Positions 42,806-52,482 of a stretch of 64,000 nucleotides of DNA are shown one piece after another; position 1 is the first letter of the stretch, and each line of letters begins with the position of its first letter. Location of the stretch: contig JASBSJ010000003.1 in NCBI GenBank assembly GCA_030148985.1, positions 1-64,000 of the forward strand. The letters are read 5' to 3'. This DNA is from Sphingopyxis sp. (GTDB lineage: Bacteria > Pseudomonadota > Alphaproteobacteria > Sphingomonadales > Sphingomonadaceae). The notes beneath the pieces are model-generated. The model was given only the letters and a program-made list of their open reading frames with translations, was not told the DNA's origin and did not search any database. Both the position numbers and the translations under genes were made by a program.

Positions 42806-43477
42806 ATGGGCAAGGGGCAGCTTTGGGACCGGGCGCGCTGGTTGTGGCTGGCGGCGCTTGTTGGCGGGATCAGCTATTTCGGGGCGGTGGTCCTGCGGCT
42901 CGACGGGCCTGCGATCTGGGCATGGAAGGCATCGGGCGTCGGCCTGCTCGCCGCATGGGCGGCGGCGAACGCGCGCGGCACAGGCGGGTGGATGATCGCC
43001 GTGGCGCTGGCGTTCGGTGCGCTCGGCGACTGGATGCTCGATGCGATCGGAATGATGCAGGGGGCGGCAGCGTTCGCGATCGGGCATGTCATTGCGATTG
43101 TCCTCTATCTTGGCAACCGGCGCGCGGCGATGACCGGATCGCAGACATTGCTCGTCTTTGCGGTGGTCCCGTTCGCGCTGCTCGCGGCGTGGGGCCTCAC
43201 GAAACAGGCCGCGCCGGAGCAGATGACGGCGGCGATGGGGTACACCGCGATCGTCGCGCTGATGGCGGCGACCGCCTGGGCGAGCCGCTTTCCGCGCTAT
43301 CGCACCGGCATCGGAGCGATGCTGTTCCTCGCGAGCGACCTGTTTATCTTCGCGGGCGAAGGCGGAGCGCTGTCGAGGGACGTAACGATGTGGTTCGTCT
43401 GGCCGCTCTATTTCGGTGGACAGGCGCTGATCGCCTGGGGTGTCGTCAGCACGCTGGCGAACGAAAGACGCGCCTGA
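42806..43477 (+). CDS. YhhN/TMEM86-type lysoplasmalogenase-like membrane protein
   Basis: A 223-residue protein with about eight hydrophobic helices. AFGALGDWMLDAIG near residue 75 and GAMLFLASDLFIFAGEG near residue 170 are the two aspartate-containing motifs of the YhhN family, which in animals and some bacteria hydrolyses the vinyl-ether bond of lysoplasmalogens. Whether this organism has plasmalogens is unknown, so the substrate is open. The ATG at 42806 has GGGGAG upstream. It is convergent with the next gene with no gap. Confidence 0.85.
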   Translation: MGKGQLWDRARWLWLAALVGGISYFGAVVLRLDGPAIWAWKASGVGLLAAWAAANARGTGGWMIAVALAFGALGDWMLDAIGMMQGAAAFAIGHVIAIVLYLGNRRAAMTGSQTLLVFAVVPFALLAAWGLTKQAAPEQMTAAMGYTAIVALMAATAWASRFPRYRTGIGAMLFLASDLFIFAGEGGALSRDVTMWFVWPLYFGGQALIAWGVVSTLANERRA

Positions 43478-43939
43478 TCAGGACGGCGGCGCAGCTTCCC
43501 CGGCAAGCAGCGCCTCGATGTCGGGGACCGGCCGGTCGGTCATTTCCTTGACATGCTCGCCGACAATTCGCGCCGCGGTTTGTTTGTGCCAGAGCGGGCG
43601 GAGTTCGCCCATCGTGCGCGCGGGGGCAACGACGACGAGGTTTTCGAATTCGCCGCCCAGCGCCATCGCGTTGATTTTTTCGCTCAGGTCGCGGGCGAAG
43701 CGATCCTCCTCCTGCTGGTGGAAATCGGGTTCCGGCATCGTATCCTGAAAGCTGCCGGCACCCATGGGGCGGCCCGAACGGCCCGCGGCATCGGTCTTGA
43801 TGTCGCTGTCCTTGCGATCCTCGCGCTCGCGGTGCGACGCGATGCGCAGGTCGATCTGCTGCCCGTCGCCCTGATTGCGCAGGAATAAGGCCTTGCGGCC
43901 GTCGGCGACGAGGACGAGCGTGTCGTGGGGGAGGGTCAT
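43478..43939 (-). CDS. Host-attachment-type protein (PF10116 family)
   Basis: A 153-residue soluble protein with the sequence PHDTLVLVADGRKALFLRNQGD at the start, REDRKDSDIKTDAAGRSG in the middle and DRFARDLSEKINAMALGGEFENLVVVAPARTMGELR, typical of the 'protein required for attachment to host cells' family, named from Agrobacterium. The biochemical role is unclear; structural relatives are eRF1-like/baeRF domains that bind ribosomes. AGGAGA precedes the ATG at 43939; the longer track starts are rejected. No signal peptide is present. Confidence 0.85.
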   Translation of the reverse strand: MTLPHDTLVLVADGRKALFLRNQGDGQQIDLRIASHREREDRKDSDIKTDAAGRSGRPMGAGSFQDTMPEPDFHQQEEDRFARDLSEKINAMALGGEFENLVVVAPARTMGELRPLWHKQTAARIVGEHVKEMTDRPVPDIEALLAGEAAPPS

Positions 43940-44034
43940 GGTCTTCTCCTTCTGATCCACAAGCAACGCATGGGCGGCGGGCGAGTTTCGGCGAGGCGCG
44001 ATTGCGTCGACGGCCGATCACGACAAAAACGATG

Positions 44035-44880
44035 TCAGGCGCCGCTCCACGCCGCGATCGTCGTGCGGTGGAGCAGGCGGTCGTGGCCGTCATAACCGCC
44101 CGTCGCGCGGTGGAGGAACGAGCGATTGTCCCACATCACGAGCATGTCGGGCTCCCACTGGTGCGAATAACGAAATTCCTCGCGCCCCTGCCACTGGATG
44201 AGCTCGTAGAGGAGCGGCCGCGCTTCGGCATCGTCCATCCCCTCGAAGCCGATGATATAGCCGGCGCAGCCGAACAGGCCGAGGCGGCCGGTTTCGGGAT
44301 GCGCGCGCACAAAGGGGTGGAGCTGTGTTTCGAGCGCCTCTTCGTCGGAGCGGATGTCCATGCTGCGCCCCTTGTCGTTCGCGCCATACATGCCCGTCGG
44401 CGCGTAGCCCGCGCGGGCGCTGTGGATCGCCTGCAAACCCTCGACGCGCGCGCGCAGCCCGGCGGGCATTGCGTCGAGCGCGGCGTGCTGGTTGGCAAAT
44501 TCGGTGTTGCCGCCCACCGGAGGAATGGTGATGCCGAACAGGCAGGTGCCCGCGGGCGGGCGCGCCTGAAAGCTCCAGTCGCTGTGCCAGTTTTCGGCGA
44601 AGAGCGGCGCCGTCTCGTCAGCGCGCCGCTTCACCGCGATGATATGCGCGCGGCCCGGAACCGGGCGGATGAAGGGATCGTCGCCGAAGCCGCCGAAATA
44701 GGTGGTAAAGCGTTCCAGATCGTCGTCATTCATCCTCTGGCCCGGAAAGGCGAGGACATGATGGTCGAGCCACGCCGCACGGATGGCGGCGACGGTATCG
44801 GGATCGAGCGGCCGCGTCAGGTCGACGCCGGTGACGCGCGCGCCGCACGCCTGGCCACTGGGGGTGATGGTGAGCGTCAT
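44035..44880 (-). CDS. TauD/TfdA-family Fe(II)/2-oxoglutarate dioxygenase
   Basis: A 281-residue dioxygenase. The iron ligands are visible as WHSDWSF near residue 95 (His-x-Asp) and a C-terminal histidine in HDRLLHRTT; the 2-oxoglutarate arginine is expected in the same HRTT region. FANQHAALDAMP and MLVMWDNRSFLHRATGGYDGHDR are typical of the family. Substrates of homologues include taurine, alkylsulfates and aryloxyacetates; no sulfonate transporter is nearby, so the substrate is unknown. The start is the ATG at 44880, sharing a 98-bp region with the divergent peroxiredoxin gene. Confidence 0.9.
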   Translation of the reverse strand: MTLTITPSGQACGARVTGVDLTRPLDPDTVAAIRAAWLDHHVLAFPGQRMNDDDLERFTTYFGGFGDDPFIRPVPGRAHIIAVKRRADETAPLFAENWHSDWSFQARPPAGTCLFGITIPPVGGNTEFANQHAALDAMPAGLRARVEGLQAIHSARAGYAPTGMYGANDKGRSMDIRSDEEALETQLHPFVRAHPETGRLGLFGCAGYIIGFEGMDDAEARPLLYELIQWQGREEFRYSHQWEPDMLVMWDNRSFLHRATGGYDGHDRLLHRTTIAAWSGA

Positions 44881-44978
44881 CGCGCCATGCTGCGCCCGTT
44901 GGCGCGCGCGGTCAATCGCGCTGGACGCAGCCGCCTTTTTTCCGCATCTTCGGTTTTGGTCGCATGGAGGATTGCCCG

Positions 44979-45551
44979 ATGACATTGCTGAAAAAGCTCG
45001 TGATGCCGCTGGGGCTTGCCCTTGGCGTTGGCGTATCTTTCGCGCTGCTTCCCGCGCCGGGTATCGCGGCGCTCCAGCAAGGCGCGAAGGCGCCCGATTT
45101 CACATTGAGCGCCGCGCAGGGCGGCAAGCCGTTCAGCCTGTCCTTGAAACAGGCGCTGAAGAAGGGGCCGGTCGTGCTCTATTTCTTTCCCGCCGCCTTT
45201 ACGCCCGGCTGCACATTGGAGGCGCATCTGTTCGCCGAGGCGAGCGACGATTTCAACCGGCTGGGTGCGCGCGTCGTCGGCGTGACGGCGGGCAATATTG
45301 ATCGCGTCGCCGAATTTTCGCGCTCCGAATGCCGCGACAAATTTGCCGTCGCGGCCGATCCGGGCGCGAAGGTCGCGGCAAAATATGACGCCGTGCTGGC
45401 GCGCCCGGGCAAGGCGCCGATCTCCAGCCGCACATCCTTCGTGATCGCGCCGAACGGCACCATCCTGCTGAGCTACACCGACGCCAAACCGCAGGCGCAT
45501 GTGGAAAAGACGATGGCGGCGGTGCGGGCGTGGAAGGCACGGCGGCGCTAG
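44979..45551 (+). CDS. Exported peroxiredoxin (AhpC/TSA/BCP-like)
   Basis: A 190-residue thioredoxin-fold peroxidase. Residues 1-31 (MTLLKKLVMPLGLALGVGVSFALL...) form a signal peptide, so it acts in the periplasm. The peroxidatic cysteine is in FFPAAFTPGCTLEA near residue 75, with the P-x3-T-x2-C pattern, and a second cysteine in SRSECRDKF near residue 120 may resolve it. The ATG at 44979 has GGAGG eight bases before it; the track's start 15 bp upstream overlaps that ribosome site and is rejected. It may protect the envelope from peroxide; control by the nearby OxyR is unproven. Confidence 0.9.
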   Translation: MTLLKKLVMPLGLALGVGVSFALLPAPGIAALQQGAKAPDFTLSAAQGGKPFSLSLKQALKKGPVVLYFFPAAFTPGCTLEAHLFAEASDDFNRLGARVVGVTAGNIDRVAEFSRSECRDKFAVAADPGAKVAAKYDAVLARPGKAPISSRTSFVIAPNGTILLSYTDAKPQAHVEKTMAAVRAWKARRR

Positions 45552-45717
45552 GATTCGGAGGGCGCTGCCACCTCCTCGTCGCTTCGCGATAGGGCGTGGT
45601 TCGTCATGTTCGACAATGGGGCGCTCTCCTCCGTCATCATTAATCCTCCCCATCGCTGCGCGACAGGGAGGAGCGTGGTTTGGAAAGTCCGGAAGCGACC
45701 GATTACGGACATCGAAA

Positions 45718-45854
45718 TCCTCCCCGCTTGCGGGGAGGGGGACCGCCGCCGCCGGCGGTGGTGGCGGGGGCCGTCGGCCTGACGCGCCGCTGAAGGACGC
45801 CACCCCCCTCCGTCAGCGCTTCGCGCTGCCACCTCCCCGCAAGCGGGGAGGATC
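45718..45854. repeat. Extragenic repeat, family C, with perfect 22-bp terminal inverted repeats
   Basis: A 137-bp unit whose ends 45718-45739 and 45833-45854 are exact reverse complements (left end ATCCTCCCCGCTTGCGGGG); each end also folds alone. The inner part shares the GTCAGCGCTTCGCGCTGCC block with 39386-39522. A short unit of the same family is at about 45652-45675. Together these fill the 329-bp gap between the convergent peroxiredoxin and dihydroorotase-like genes. Confidence 0.85.
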
Positions 45855-45880
45855 GTCTTGTTCCCACCCCCAAAACGGAC

Positions 45881-47104
45881 TCACCGAATCCGCTTTCCGC
45901 CCTTCCACATCATCGTCGCGCGGCCCTGCACGGGCATGCCGTCGAAGGGCGTGTTGCCGGCCCACGCCGCCATCTTCTTGGCATCGACCTGCCACGGCGC
46001 GCCTTCGTCGACGAGGATGAGGTCGGCCTCCATGCCGACGGCTAGGCGCCCGGCTTCGACGCCGAGCAGGCAGGCGGGGGTGGCGGCGAGCATTTCGAAC
46101 AGGCGGCCCGGGCCGATATGACCGTCGCGGACAAGATTGAGGCCCATCGCGAGCAAAGTTTCGGCGCCCGCCATGCCGGGCAGCGCCTCGGCAAAGGGCA
46201 GGCGCTTGTCCTCCGGCCCGCGCGGGTCGTGGCCCGACGACAAGATGTCGACCGTGCCGTCGGCAACCGCGGCAAGGCAGGCGCGGCGGTCGTCCTCGCT
46301 GCGCAGCGGCGGCGACAGGCGCGCAAAGGTGCGGAAATCGCCGATCGCGGTGTGAGAGAGAAAGAGGTGCGCGGGGGTGATGCCGCAGAGCACGGGCAGC
46401 CCCTTCGCCTTGGCGGCGCGGATCAGATCGAGCCCGCGTGCGGTCGTGACCTGGCGAAAATGGACGGGCGCGCCGGTTTCCTCGACCAAAGCAAGGTCGC
46501 GCGCGATCGCCATCGCTTCGGCAACCGATGGCGCCGACGCGAGGCCGAGGCGCGTCGCCATTTCGCCGTCGGTCGCGACCGCGCCGGCGGTGAGCCCTTC
46601 ATCCTCGGCATGGATGATCGTGACAAGGCCGAGCGAGGCGGCATAAGCGAGCACGCGGCGCATTACGCCGCTGTCGGCGATGCGCCCGCGCCCGGTGGCG
46701 ACGGCGCGCGCGCCCGCCGCCTTCATCAGGCCGATTTCGGCGAGCTCGCGGCCTTCGAGACCCTTGGTCGCGGCGGCGAGCGGGTGGACCCAGAGGTCGG
46801 GCTTGCCGCCCTTTGCGGCGCGCTCGACCAGCCCCGCACCGTCGAGCGGGCCATTGTCGGGCATCAGCGCGGCGCGGGTGATGCCGCCGAAGTGAAAGGC
46901 GGGCTTGTCGGTCGCAAAGACGCCGAGGTCGATGATGCCGGGGGCGAGCCACTGGCCCCTGGCATCAACGCTTTCGGCGCCGTCGGGGACGTCGGTCGGG
47001 TCGATCGCGGCGATGCGGCCATCGACCGCGAGTAGACTGCCCGCCCGCGGCGTATCGCCGTCGACCAGCCGAGCATTGACGATGTGGAGCGGTTTCAGTT
47101 CCAT
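45881..47104 (-). CDS. Dihydroorotase homologue, probably inactive (PyrC', ATCase partner)
   Basis: A 407-residue amidohydrolase-fold protein of the PyrC class. The metal-binding HxH after the first strand is missing: the segment reads [21 protein letters not shown] where active enzymes have D-x-H-x-H-x-R. The TSDHAPH motif is also replaced ([19 protein letters not shown]), although HAEDE near residue 175 and [11 protein letters not shown] remain. In several bacteria such pseudo-dihydroorotases form the structural partner of PyrB. Overlap of 10 bp with pyrB supports this. A catalytic dihydroorotase must then be encoded elsewhere. ATG at 47104. Confidence 0.88.
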   Translation of the reverse strand: MELKPLHIVNARLVDGDTPRAGSLLAVDGRIAAIDPTDVPDGAESVDARGQWLAPGIIDLGVFATDKPAFHFGGITRAALMPDNGPLDGAGLVERAAKGGKPDLWVHPLAAATKGLEGRELAEIGLMKAAGARAVATGRGRIADSGVMRRVLAYAASLGLVTIIHAEDEGLTAGAVATDGEMATRLGLASAPSVAEAMAIARDLALVEETGAPVHFRQVTTARGLDLIRAAKAKGLPVLCGITPAHLFLSHTAIGDFRTFARLSPPLRSEDDRRACLAAVADGTVDILSSGHDPRGPEDKRLPFAEALPGMAGAETLLAMGLNLVRDGHIGPGRLFEMLAATPACLLGVEAGRLAVGMEADLILVDEGAPWQVDAKKMAAWAGNTPFDGMPVQGRATMMWKGGKRIR

Positions 47105-48090
47105 CCCGGCACTCCCCGCTGGCGGCGCGTCAAAATGTCGAGGCACGCCATGCGGACCGCGACCCCCATCTCGACCTGTTCGGTGATCGTCGAGCGCGCG
47201 GGATCGTCGGCAATGCTGCTGTCGATCTCCACCCCGCGGTTCATCGGGCCGGGGTGCATGACGATGGCGTCGGGCTTCGCCTTTTCGAGCCGCTGGGGGG
47301 TGAGCCCATAGAGCGTATGATATTCGCGCGCCGAGGGCAGGTATGCGCCGTCCATGCGCTCGTTCTGGAGGCGCAGCATCATCACGACATCGGCGTCTTT
47401 CAACCCCTCGTCCATGTCGGTGAAGGTCGCAACGTGCATCCGCTCCATCGCGGGCGGGGTCAGCGTCGCGGGGGCGACGACGCGCACCTCGTTGCCGAGC
47501 AAGGTCAGCGCCAGGATGTTCGAGCGCGCGACGCGGCTGTGGAGGACGTCGCCGCATATGGCAATGGTCAGCCCCTCGACGCGGCCGAGGCGGCGGCGGA
47601 TCGTGAGGGCATCGAGCAGCGCCTGCGTCGGATGTTCGTGGCGCCCGTCGCCCGCGTTGAGCACGGGACAATCGACCTTGTCGGCGATCAGCTGCACCGC
47701 GCCCGACGATGCGTGGCGGATGACGATGGCGTCGGCGCGCATGGCATTCAGGGTCATCGCCGTGTCGATCAGCGTCTCGCCCTTCTTCACGCTCGACTGC
47801 GCGGCGTGCATGTTGACGACGTCGGCGCCGAGGCGTTTTCCGGCGATCTCGAACGAAAGGAGTGTGCGGGTGGAGTTTTCGAAAAAGGCGTTGATGATGG
47901 TCAGGCCCGCGAGCCGGTCGTCATGCTTCGCCGCGCCGCTGCGATTGAGTTCGACCCATTCTTCGGCCGCGTCCAATATGTAGGAAATCTCCCACGGGGT
48001 GAGCTGGGCGATACCGGTCAGGTGGCGATGGCGAAACGCATCGCCGCCGGGCGGATAGTCGCTGGCGGGTCGGATCGTGGAGCTTGTCAT
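47095..48090 (-). CDS. pyrB: Aspartate carbamoyltransferase catalytic subunit PyrB
   Basis: Condenses carbamoyl phosphate and aspartate, the committed step of pyrimidine synthesis. The 331-residue protein has the carbamoyl phosphate motif [20 protein letters not shown] near residue 65, [16 protein letters not shown] near residue 140 and [14 protein letters not shown] near residue 280 for aspartate binding. The N-terminus is about 20 residues longer than in E. coli PyrB, as in classes that assemble with PyrC'. The track start (48129) is earlier; the ATG at 48090 has AGAGGCG upstream. No pyrI regulatory gene is present. Confidence 0.95.
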   Translation of the reverse strand: MTSSTIRPASDYPPGGDAFRHRHLTGIAQLTPWEISYILDAAEEWVELNRSGAAKHDDRLAGLTIINAFFENSTRTLLSFEIAGKRLGADVVNMHAAQSSVKKGETLIDTAMTLNAMRADAIVIRHASSGAVQLIADKVDCPVLNAGDGRHEHPTQALLDALTIRRRLGRVEGLTIAICGDVLHSRVARSNILALTLLGNEVRVVAPATLTPPAMERMHVATFTDMDEGLKDADVVMMLRLQNERMDGAYLPSAREYHTLYGLTPQRLEKAKPDAIVMHPGPMNRGVEIDSSIADDPARSTITEQVEMGVAVRMACLDILTRRQRGVPGWN

Positions 48091-48103
48091 TAAAGCCACG
48101 CCT

Positions 48104-48433
48104 CTAGGCCGGTGCGGCGATTCTCGCAAGCGCCGAGGCGAGCAGAGGTTCCAATATTCCGAACATCCACAGAAGGAGCAGGATGATGTCCAGCCAAAGC
48201 CAGATCAGCATCCACGTCGCAGAGGGCTGTTTGCGCGTCTTGTGGCGGACGAGTCGCGACGCGACGAAGGCTCCGGAGGCTCCGCCGAGAAAGCACCATA
48301 AAAGCAATGTGCCCTCCGAAATTCGGCGAAAGCCCTGCTCGGCGAATTGTTTGTCGAGAACCATCGATACGAAACCGATGAGATTCGCGGCGAGCAGCCA
48401 ATAGATGATATATTGGCCGAGCGACGCGTCCAT
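48104..48433 (-). CDS. DUF1294-family small membrane protein
   Basis: A 109-residue protein with three hydrophobic segments. [46 protein letters not shown] is the DUF1294 pattern (D-K-x2-A-x4-R-I-x-E, then G-G-x2-G, then R-H-K-T). Function is unknown. Its ATG at 48433 overlaps the ruvX stop by one base (TGATG), and pyrB follows 13 bp later, so it is inside the ruvX-pyrB-pyrC' operon. Confidence 0.85.
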   Translation of the reverse strand: MDASLGQYIIYWLLAANLIGFVSMVLDKQFAEQGFRRISEGTLLLWCFLGGASGAFVASRLVRHKTRKQPSATWMLIWLWLDIILLLLWMFGILEPLLASALARIAAPA

Positions 48434-48891
48434 CAGCGCACCATCGCGTCGATCGCGCCCTGCAATATGAACGCCGCCGCGGCGCTGTCGACGCGCTCGG
48501 CGCGTTTTGCGCGGCTGACGTCGGCGGCGATCATCGCGCGTTCGACCGCCGCGGTCGACCAGCGTTCGTCCCACAGCAGCACGGGCAGGCCGAGCGGCGC
48601 GAGATTACGCGCAAAGGCGCGGGTGCTCTGCGTGCGCGGGCTGTCGCTGCCGTCCATGTTGAGCGGCAGGCCGACGACTAGTCCGACCACCGATTGCGCG
48701 GCGATCAGCGCCTTCAGCGCGTCGAGATCGGCCGAAAATTTCTTGCGCACGATCGTCTTGTCGGGCGAGGCGAAGGACCAGCCCGCATCGCACAGCGCAA
48801 CGCCGATGGTCTTGGTGCCGACGTCGAGGCCCGCGAGGCGGCCGCCGTTCGGGAGCGCGGCGGCGAAGTCGGGGGCGGCAGTGGTGATCAT
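48433..48891 (-). CDS. ruvX: Putative Holliday-junction resolvase / pre-16S rRNA nuclease RuvX (YqgF)
   Basis: A 152-residue RNase H-fold protein. [15 protein letters not shown] near residue 20 holds the first catalytic aspartate, [11 protein letters not shown] the middle strand and [16 protein letters not shown] near residue 105 the second acidic position, all standard for YqgF, which matures the 5' end of 16S rRNA. The ATG at 48891 is favoured over the earlier track start because the homology starts later. It overlaps the NTF2-like gene by 4 bp and the DUF1294 gene by 1 bp. Confidence 0.93.
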   Translation of the reverse strand: MITTAAPDFAAALPNGGRLAGLDVGTKTIGVALCDAGWSFASPDKTIVRKKFSADLDALKALIAAQSVVGLVVGLPLNMDGSDSPRTQSTRAFARNLAPLGLPVLLWDERWSTAAVERAMIAADVSRAKRAERVDSAAAAFILQGAIDAMVR

Positions 48892-49334
48892 TGGGCCGTG
48901 TCTGCCCGTTTGACGACGGTGGTCTTCGCGACGACGCGCCACCCGGCCGGGGTGCGATAGAGCAGCAGCTGGTCGACATAGCGGTCGCCGGCAAAATGCA
49001 GTTCATAGGTGATCGCGCTCATCGACGGCGCCGCGTCGTGGCGGTCGAGCACGCGGCCGGTGGCGGTGGGGTCGGGCTCGGCGGCCCAGCTGCCGATCAC
49101 GTCGGCAAAGCGTTGGCAATCGACCGCCGGGCTCTTTTCCGCCGCGAGCGTGCAGAATTGGCCGTCGGGCAGGAAAAGACCCTGCAAGAGCTCGACGCGT
49201 CCGCTGCGCAGCCCGCCCAAATAGGCTTCGAGCGCCTCTTCGGGCGAGGAGGGCGCCGGCGCTGCGGTTGCGGGCGCGGCCGCGAGCAGCGCCGCGAGGC
49301 AGGCAGGTAGCAGGCGCACGGGATCGAGGGACAT
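48888..49334 (-). CDS. Exported NTF2-like (SnoaL/lumazine-binding-like) protein
   Basis: A 148-residue protein with a signal peptide ([24 protein letters not shown]). The mature part, from [30 protein letters not shown] to [25 protein letters not shown], has the alternating helix and curved-sheet signature of NTF2-like folds, ending with the usual G-W-R-(V/I)-V strand. Two cysteines (QFCTL, AVDCQ) may form a disulfide. Function unknown. It overlaps ruvX by 4 bp and follows uvrA by 46 bp on the same strand. Confidence 0.8.
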   Translation of the reverse strand: MSLDPVRLLPACLAALLAAAPATAAPAPSSPEEALEAYLGGLRSGRVELLQGLFLPDGQFCTLAAEKSPAVDCQRFADVIGSWAAEPDPTATGRVLDRHDAAPSMSAITYELHFAGDRYVDQLLLYRTPAGWRVVAKTTVVKRADTAQ

Positions 49335-49380
49335 CGCATGAAACTCCGGCTGTTGTGCGCCCGGCCTATCCGTTCGCGCG

Positions 49381-52272
49381 CTATTTCTCCAGCAACGGCT
49401 TGAGATACTGCCCGGTGAAACTGCGCTTTTCCTTCACCACCTGTTCGGGCGTCCCCGCGGCGACGATTTCGCCGCCCTTGACCCCGCCCTCGGGGCCAAG
49501 ATCGAGGATGTAATCCGCGGTCTTGATGACATCGAGGTTGTGCTCGATCACGATCACGCTATTGCCCTGTTCGACCAGTTGCTGCAGCACTTCGAGCAAT
49601 TTGCGCACATCTTCGAAATGCAGCCCCGTGGTCGGTTCGTCGAGGATATAGAGCGTCTGTCCGGTCGATCGCCGCGACAGCTCCTTGGCGAGCTTCACTC
49701 GCTGCGCTTCGCCGCCCGACAAGGTCGTCGCCTGTTGTCCGACCTTGATATAGCCGAGGCCGACGCGGACCAGCATCGCCATCTTGTCGCGGATCGCGGG
49801 CACCGCCTTGAAGAATTCGGCCGCATCCTCGACGGTCATATCGAGTACGTCGGCGATACTCATCCCCTTGAACTTCACTTCGAGGGTTTCGCGGTTGTAG
49901 CGTTTGCCGTGGCACGTCTCGCACGTCACATAGACGTCGGGCAGGAAGTGCATCTCGATCTTGATTAGCCCGTCGCCGGTGCAGGTCTCGCACCGCCCGC
50001 CCTTGACGTTGAAGCTGAAGCGCCCGGGTTTGTAGCCGCGCGCCTGGCTTTCGGGCAGCCCCGCGAACCAGTCGCGGATCACGGTGAAGGCGCCCGTATA
50101 AGTGGCGGGGTTCGACCGCGGGGTGCGGCCGATCGGCGACTGGTCGATGTCGATCACCTTGTCGCAATGCTCGAGGCCTTTCAGGCTGTCGTGCGGCCCC
50201 GCGACTATGCGCGCCCCGTTGAGCACGCGCGCGGCGCTGGCATAGAGCGTGTCGATAATCAGGCTCGACTTGCCTGACCCCGACAGGCCGGTGACGCAGG
50301 TGAAGGTGCCGAGCGGGATCTTTGCGGTGACATTCTGCAAATTGTTCGCGCGCGCGCCCTTGAGCACCAGATCGAAGCCGTTGCCCTTGCGGCGATGCTT
50401 CGGCACCTCGATCCTTTTCGCGCCGGTGAGGTAGGCCGCGGTCAGGCTCTTCTTGCTCGCGAGCACCTGTTTCAGCGTGCCCTCGGCGACGATTTCGCCG
50501 CCGTGAACGCCCGCGCCGGGCCCCATGTCGACGACATAGTCGGCGTGGCGGATCGCGTCCTCGTCATGTTCGACGACGATCACGGTGTTGCCGAGGTCGC
50601 GGAGGCGCTTCAGCGTCGCGAGCAGCCGGTCGTTGTCGCGCTGGTGAAGGCCGATGCTCGGCTCGTCGAGGACATAGAGCACACCCGACAGGCCGCTGCC
50701 GATCTGGCTCGCGAGACGGATGCGCTGGCTCTCGCCGCCGGAAAGCGTGCCCGACGTGCGGTTGAGGTTGAGATAATCGAGCCCGACATTGTTGAGGAAG
50801 CCCAGCCGCTCGTTGATTTCCTTGAGGATCGCCTTGGCAATCTGGCGCTGCTGTTCGTTCAGTTTTTCGTCGAGCGTCGAAAACCATTGGAGCGCGTCGG
50901 CGACCGACCGCTGTGCCGACATGCTGATATTCTCGCCCGCGATCTTCACCGCCAGCGGTTCGGGGCGCAGGCGCGCGCCGTGGCACGTCTCGCACGGCTG
51001 CGCGGTCTGATATTTGCCCAGCTCCTCGCGCATCCACGCGCTTTCGGTCTGAAGCATCCGGCGGTTGAGGTTGCCAATGACCCCCTCGAACGCCTTGTGC
51101 GTCGTATAGCTCCGCCTGCCATCCTTGAAGGTCAGCTCGACGGGCTTGCCGCCGGTGCCATAGAGAATGATCAGCTGCACCTCGCCGGGCAGATCCTGCC
51201 AGGGCGTGTCGAGCGCGAAGCCATAGGCTTTGCCGAGGCTTTCGAGCACCTGCATATAATAGGGCGAGGGCGGGTTCGATTTCGCCCACGGCACCACCGC
51301 GCCTTTTTTGAGGCTGAGCGCATGGTTCGGGACGACGAGCTCGGGATCGAACTCGAGCCGCTCGCCGAGGCCGTCGCACGCGGGGCAGGCGCCCTGCGGC
51401 GCGTTGAAGCTGAACAGCCGGGGTTCGATCTCGGCGATGGTGAAGCCGCTGACCGGGCAGGCGAATTTTTCGGAGAAAATGAGGCGATTCGCCGGGATGC
51501 CCGCGCCCTTCATCGCCCCTCCGCTATCCTCGTCCTCACGGCCCGGCACCACGCCGTCGGCAAGATCGACATAGGCCAGCCCCTCGGCCAGCTTCAGCGC
51601 GGTTTCGAAACTGTCGGCAAGCCGCGTCTCGATGCCTTCGCGCACGACAATGCGGTCGACGACGACCTCGACGTCATGCTTGTATTTCTTGTCGAGCGCC
51701 GGGGCGTCCTCGATCTCGTAAAACTCACCGTCGATGCGGACGCGGGTGAAGCCCTCTTTCTGCCACTGCGCGAGCTCCTTCTTATACTCGCCCTTGCGCC
51801 CGCGCACGACGGGGGCGAGCAGGTAGGCGCGGGTGCCCTCGGGAAGCTGCATCACCCGATCGACCATCTGGCTGACCGTCTGCGCGCTGATCGGCTCGCC
51901 CGTCGCGGGCGAATAGGGGATGCCGACGCGTGCCCAGAGCAGACGCATATAGTCATAGATTTCGGTGACGGTCGCGACCGTCGAGCGCGGATTGCGCGAT
52001 GTCGTTTTCTGCTCGATGCTGATCGCGGGCGACAGCCCGTCGATATGCTCGACATCGGGCTTTTGCATCATTTCGAGGAACTGACGCGCATAGGCCGACA
52101 GCGATTCGACATAGCGCCGCTGCCCCTCGGCATAGATGGTGTCGAAGGCGAGCGACGATTTCCCCGATCCCGAAAGCCCGGTGATGACGATCAGCGCATC
52201 GCGCGGCAGATCGACGTCCACGCCCTTCAGATTATGCTCGCGCGCGCCGCGCACCTTGATGTGGGTCAGCAT
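49381..52272 (-). CDS. uvrA: Excinuclease ABC subunit UvrA
   Basis: The damage-recognition ATPase of nucleotide excision repair. The 963-residue protein has two ABC modules: Walker [21 protein letters not shown] near residue 35 and a second near residue 645, with signatures [14 protein letters not shown] and [15 protein letters not shown] and the zinc-finger cysteines CPACDGLGE and CETCTGDG...[10 protein letters not shown]. The UvrB-binding region lies after the first Walker A. Start is the ATG at 52272. A GTTC-N7-GTTC SOS box lies 53 bp upstream, so it is probably LexA-controlled. The 688-residue ORF on the other strand (50395-52461) is its shadow. Confidence 0.98.
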   Translation of the reverse strand: MLTHIKVRGAREHNLKGVDVDLPRDALIVITGLSGSGKSSLAFDTIYAEGQRRYVESLSAYARQFLEMMQKPDVEHIDGLSPAISIEQKTTSRNPRSTVATVTEIYDYMRLLWARVGIPYSPATGEPISAQTVSQMVDRVMQLPEGTRAYLLAPVVRGRKGEYKKELAQWQKEGFTRVRIDGEFYEIEDAPALDKKYKHDVEVVVDRIVVREGIETRLADSFETALKLAEGLAYVDLADGVVPGREDEDSGGAMKGAGIPANRLIFSEKFACPVSGFTIAEIEPRLFSFNAPQGACPACDGLGERLEFDPELVVPNHALSLKKGAVVPWAKSNPPSPYYMQVLESLGKAYGFALDTPWQDLPGEVQLIILYGTGGKPVELTFKDGRRSYTTHKAFEGVIGNLNRRMLQTESAWMREELGKYQTAQPCETCHGARLRPEPLAVKIAGENISMSAQRSVADALQWFSTLDEKLNEQQRQIAKAILKEINERLGFLNNVGLDYLNLNRTSGTLSGGESQRIRLASQIGSGLSGVLYVLDEPSIGLHQRDNDRLLATLKRLRDLGNTVIVVEHDEDAIRHADYVVDMGPGAGVHGGEIVAEGTLKQVLASKKSLTAAYLTGAKRIEVPKHRRKGNGFDLVLKGARANNLQNVTAKIPLGTFTCVTGLSGSGKSSLIIDTLYASAARVLNGARIVAGPHDSLKGLEHCDKVIDIDQSPIGRTPRSNPATYTGAFTVIRDWFAGLPESQARGYKPGRFSFNVKGGRCETCTGDGLIKIEMHFLPDVYVTCETCHGKRYNRETLEVKFKGMSIADVLDMTVEDAAEFFKAVPAIRDKMAMLVRVGLGYIKVGQQATTLSGGEAQRVKLAKELSRRSTGQTLYILDEPTTGLHFEDVRKLLEVLQQLVEQGNSVIVIEHNLDVIKTADYILDLGPEGGVKGGEIVAAGTPEQVVKEKRSFTGQYLKPLLEK

Positions 52273-52324
52273 GGGGAGAATCCGTGCCGGGCGGAATTAT
52301 GGGTGAGACTCATGGGAGGGGTAT

Positions 52325-52339
52325 GTTCCAGATTTGTTC
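52325..52339. promoter_or_regulatory. LexA (SOS) box upstream of uvrA
   Basis: GTTCCAGATTTGTTC matches exactly the alphaproteobacterial LexA operator GTTC-N7-GTTC, centred about 60 bp upstream of the uvrA ATG. uvrA is a classical SOS gene, which supports the call. Confidence 0.8.
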
Positions 52340-52482
52340 TAAACGCGCAAGGGGGCGCCTGCGGCAAGATAGGGACGCCGGAACAGTGTCGCAATGGAAG
52401 TTGTTTGGCGTTTCGATCCTATACTTTCGTCGCCCTGGCGGCACTCTCCTCACCTCGATGATGCTTCTCCGGGGGGTGGGCA

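Noticed and set aside
50395-52461. 688-residue plus-strand ORF opposite uvrA
   Set aside because: Antisense shadow of uvrA; the minus-strand protein has all UvrA motifs.
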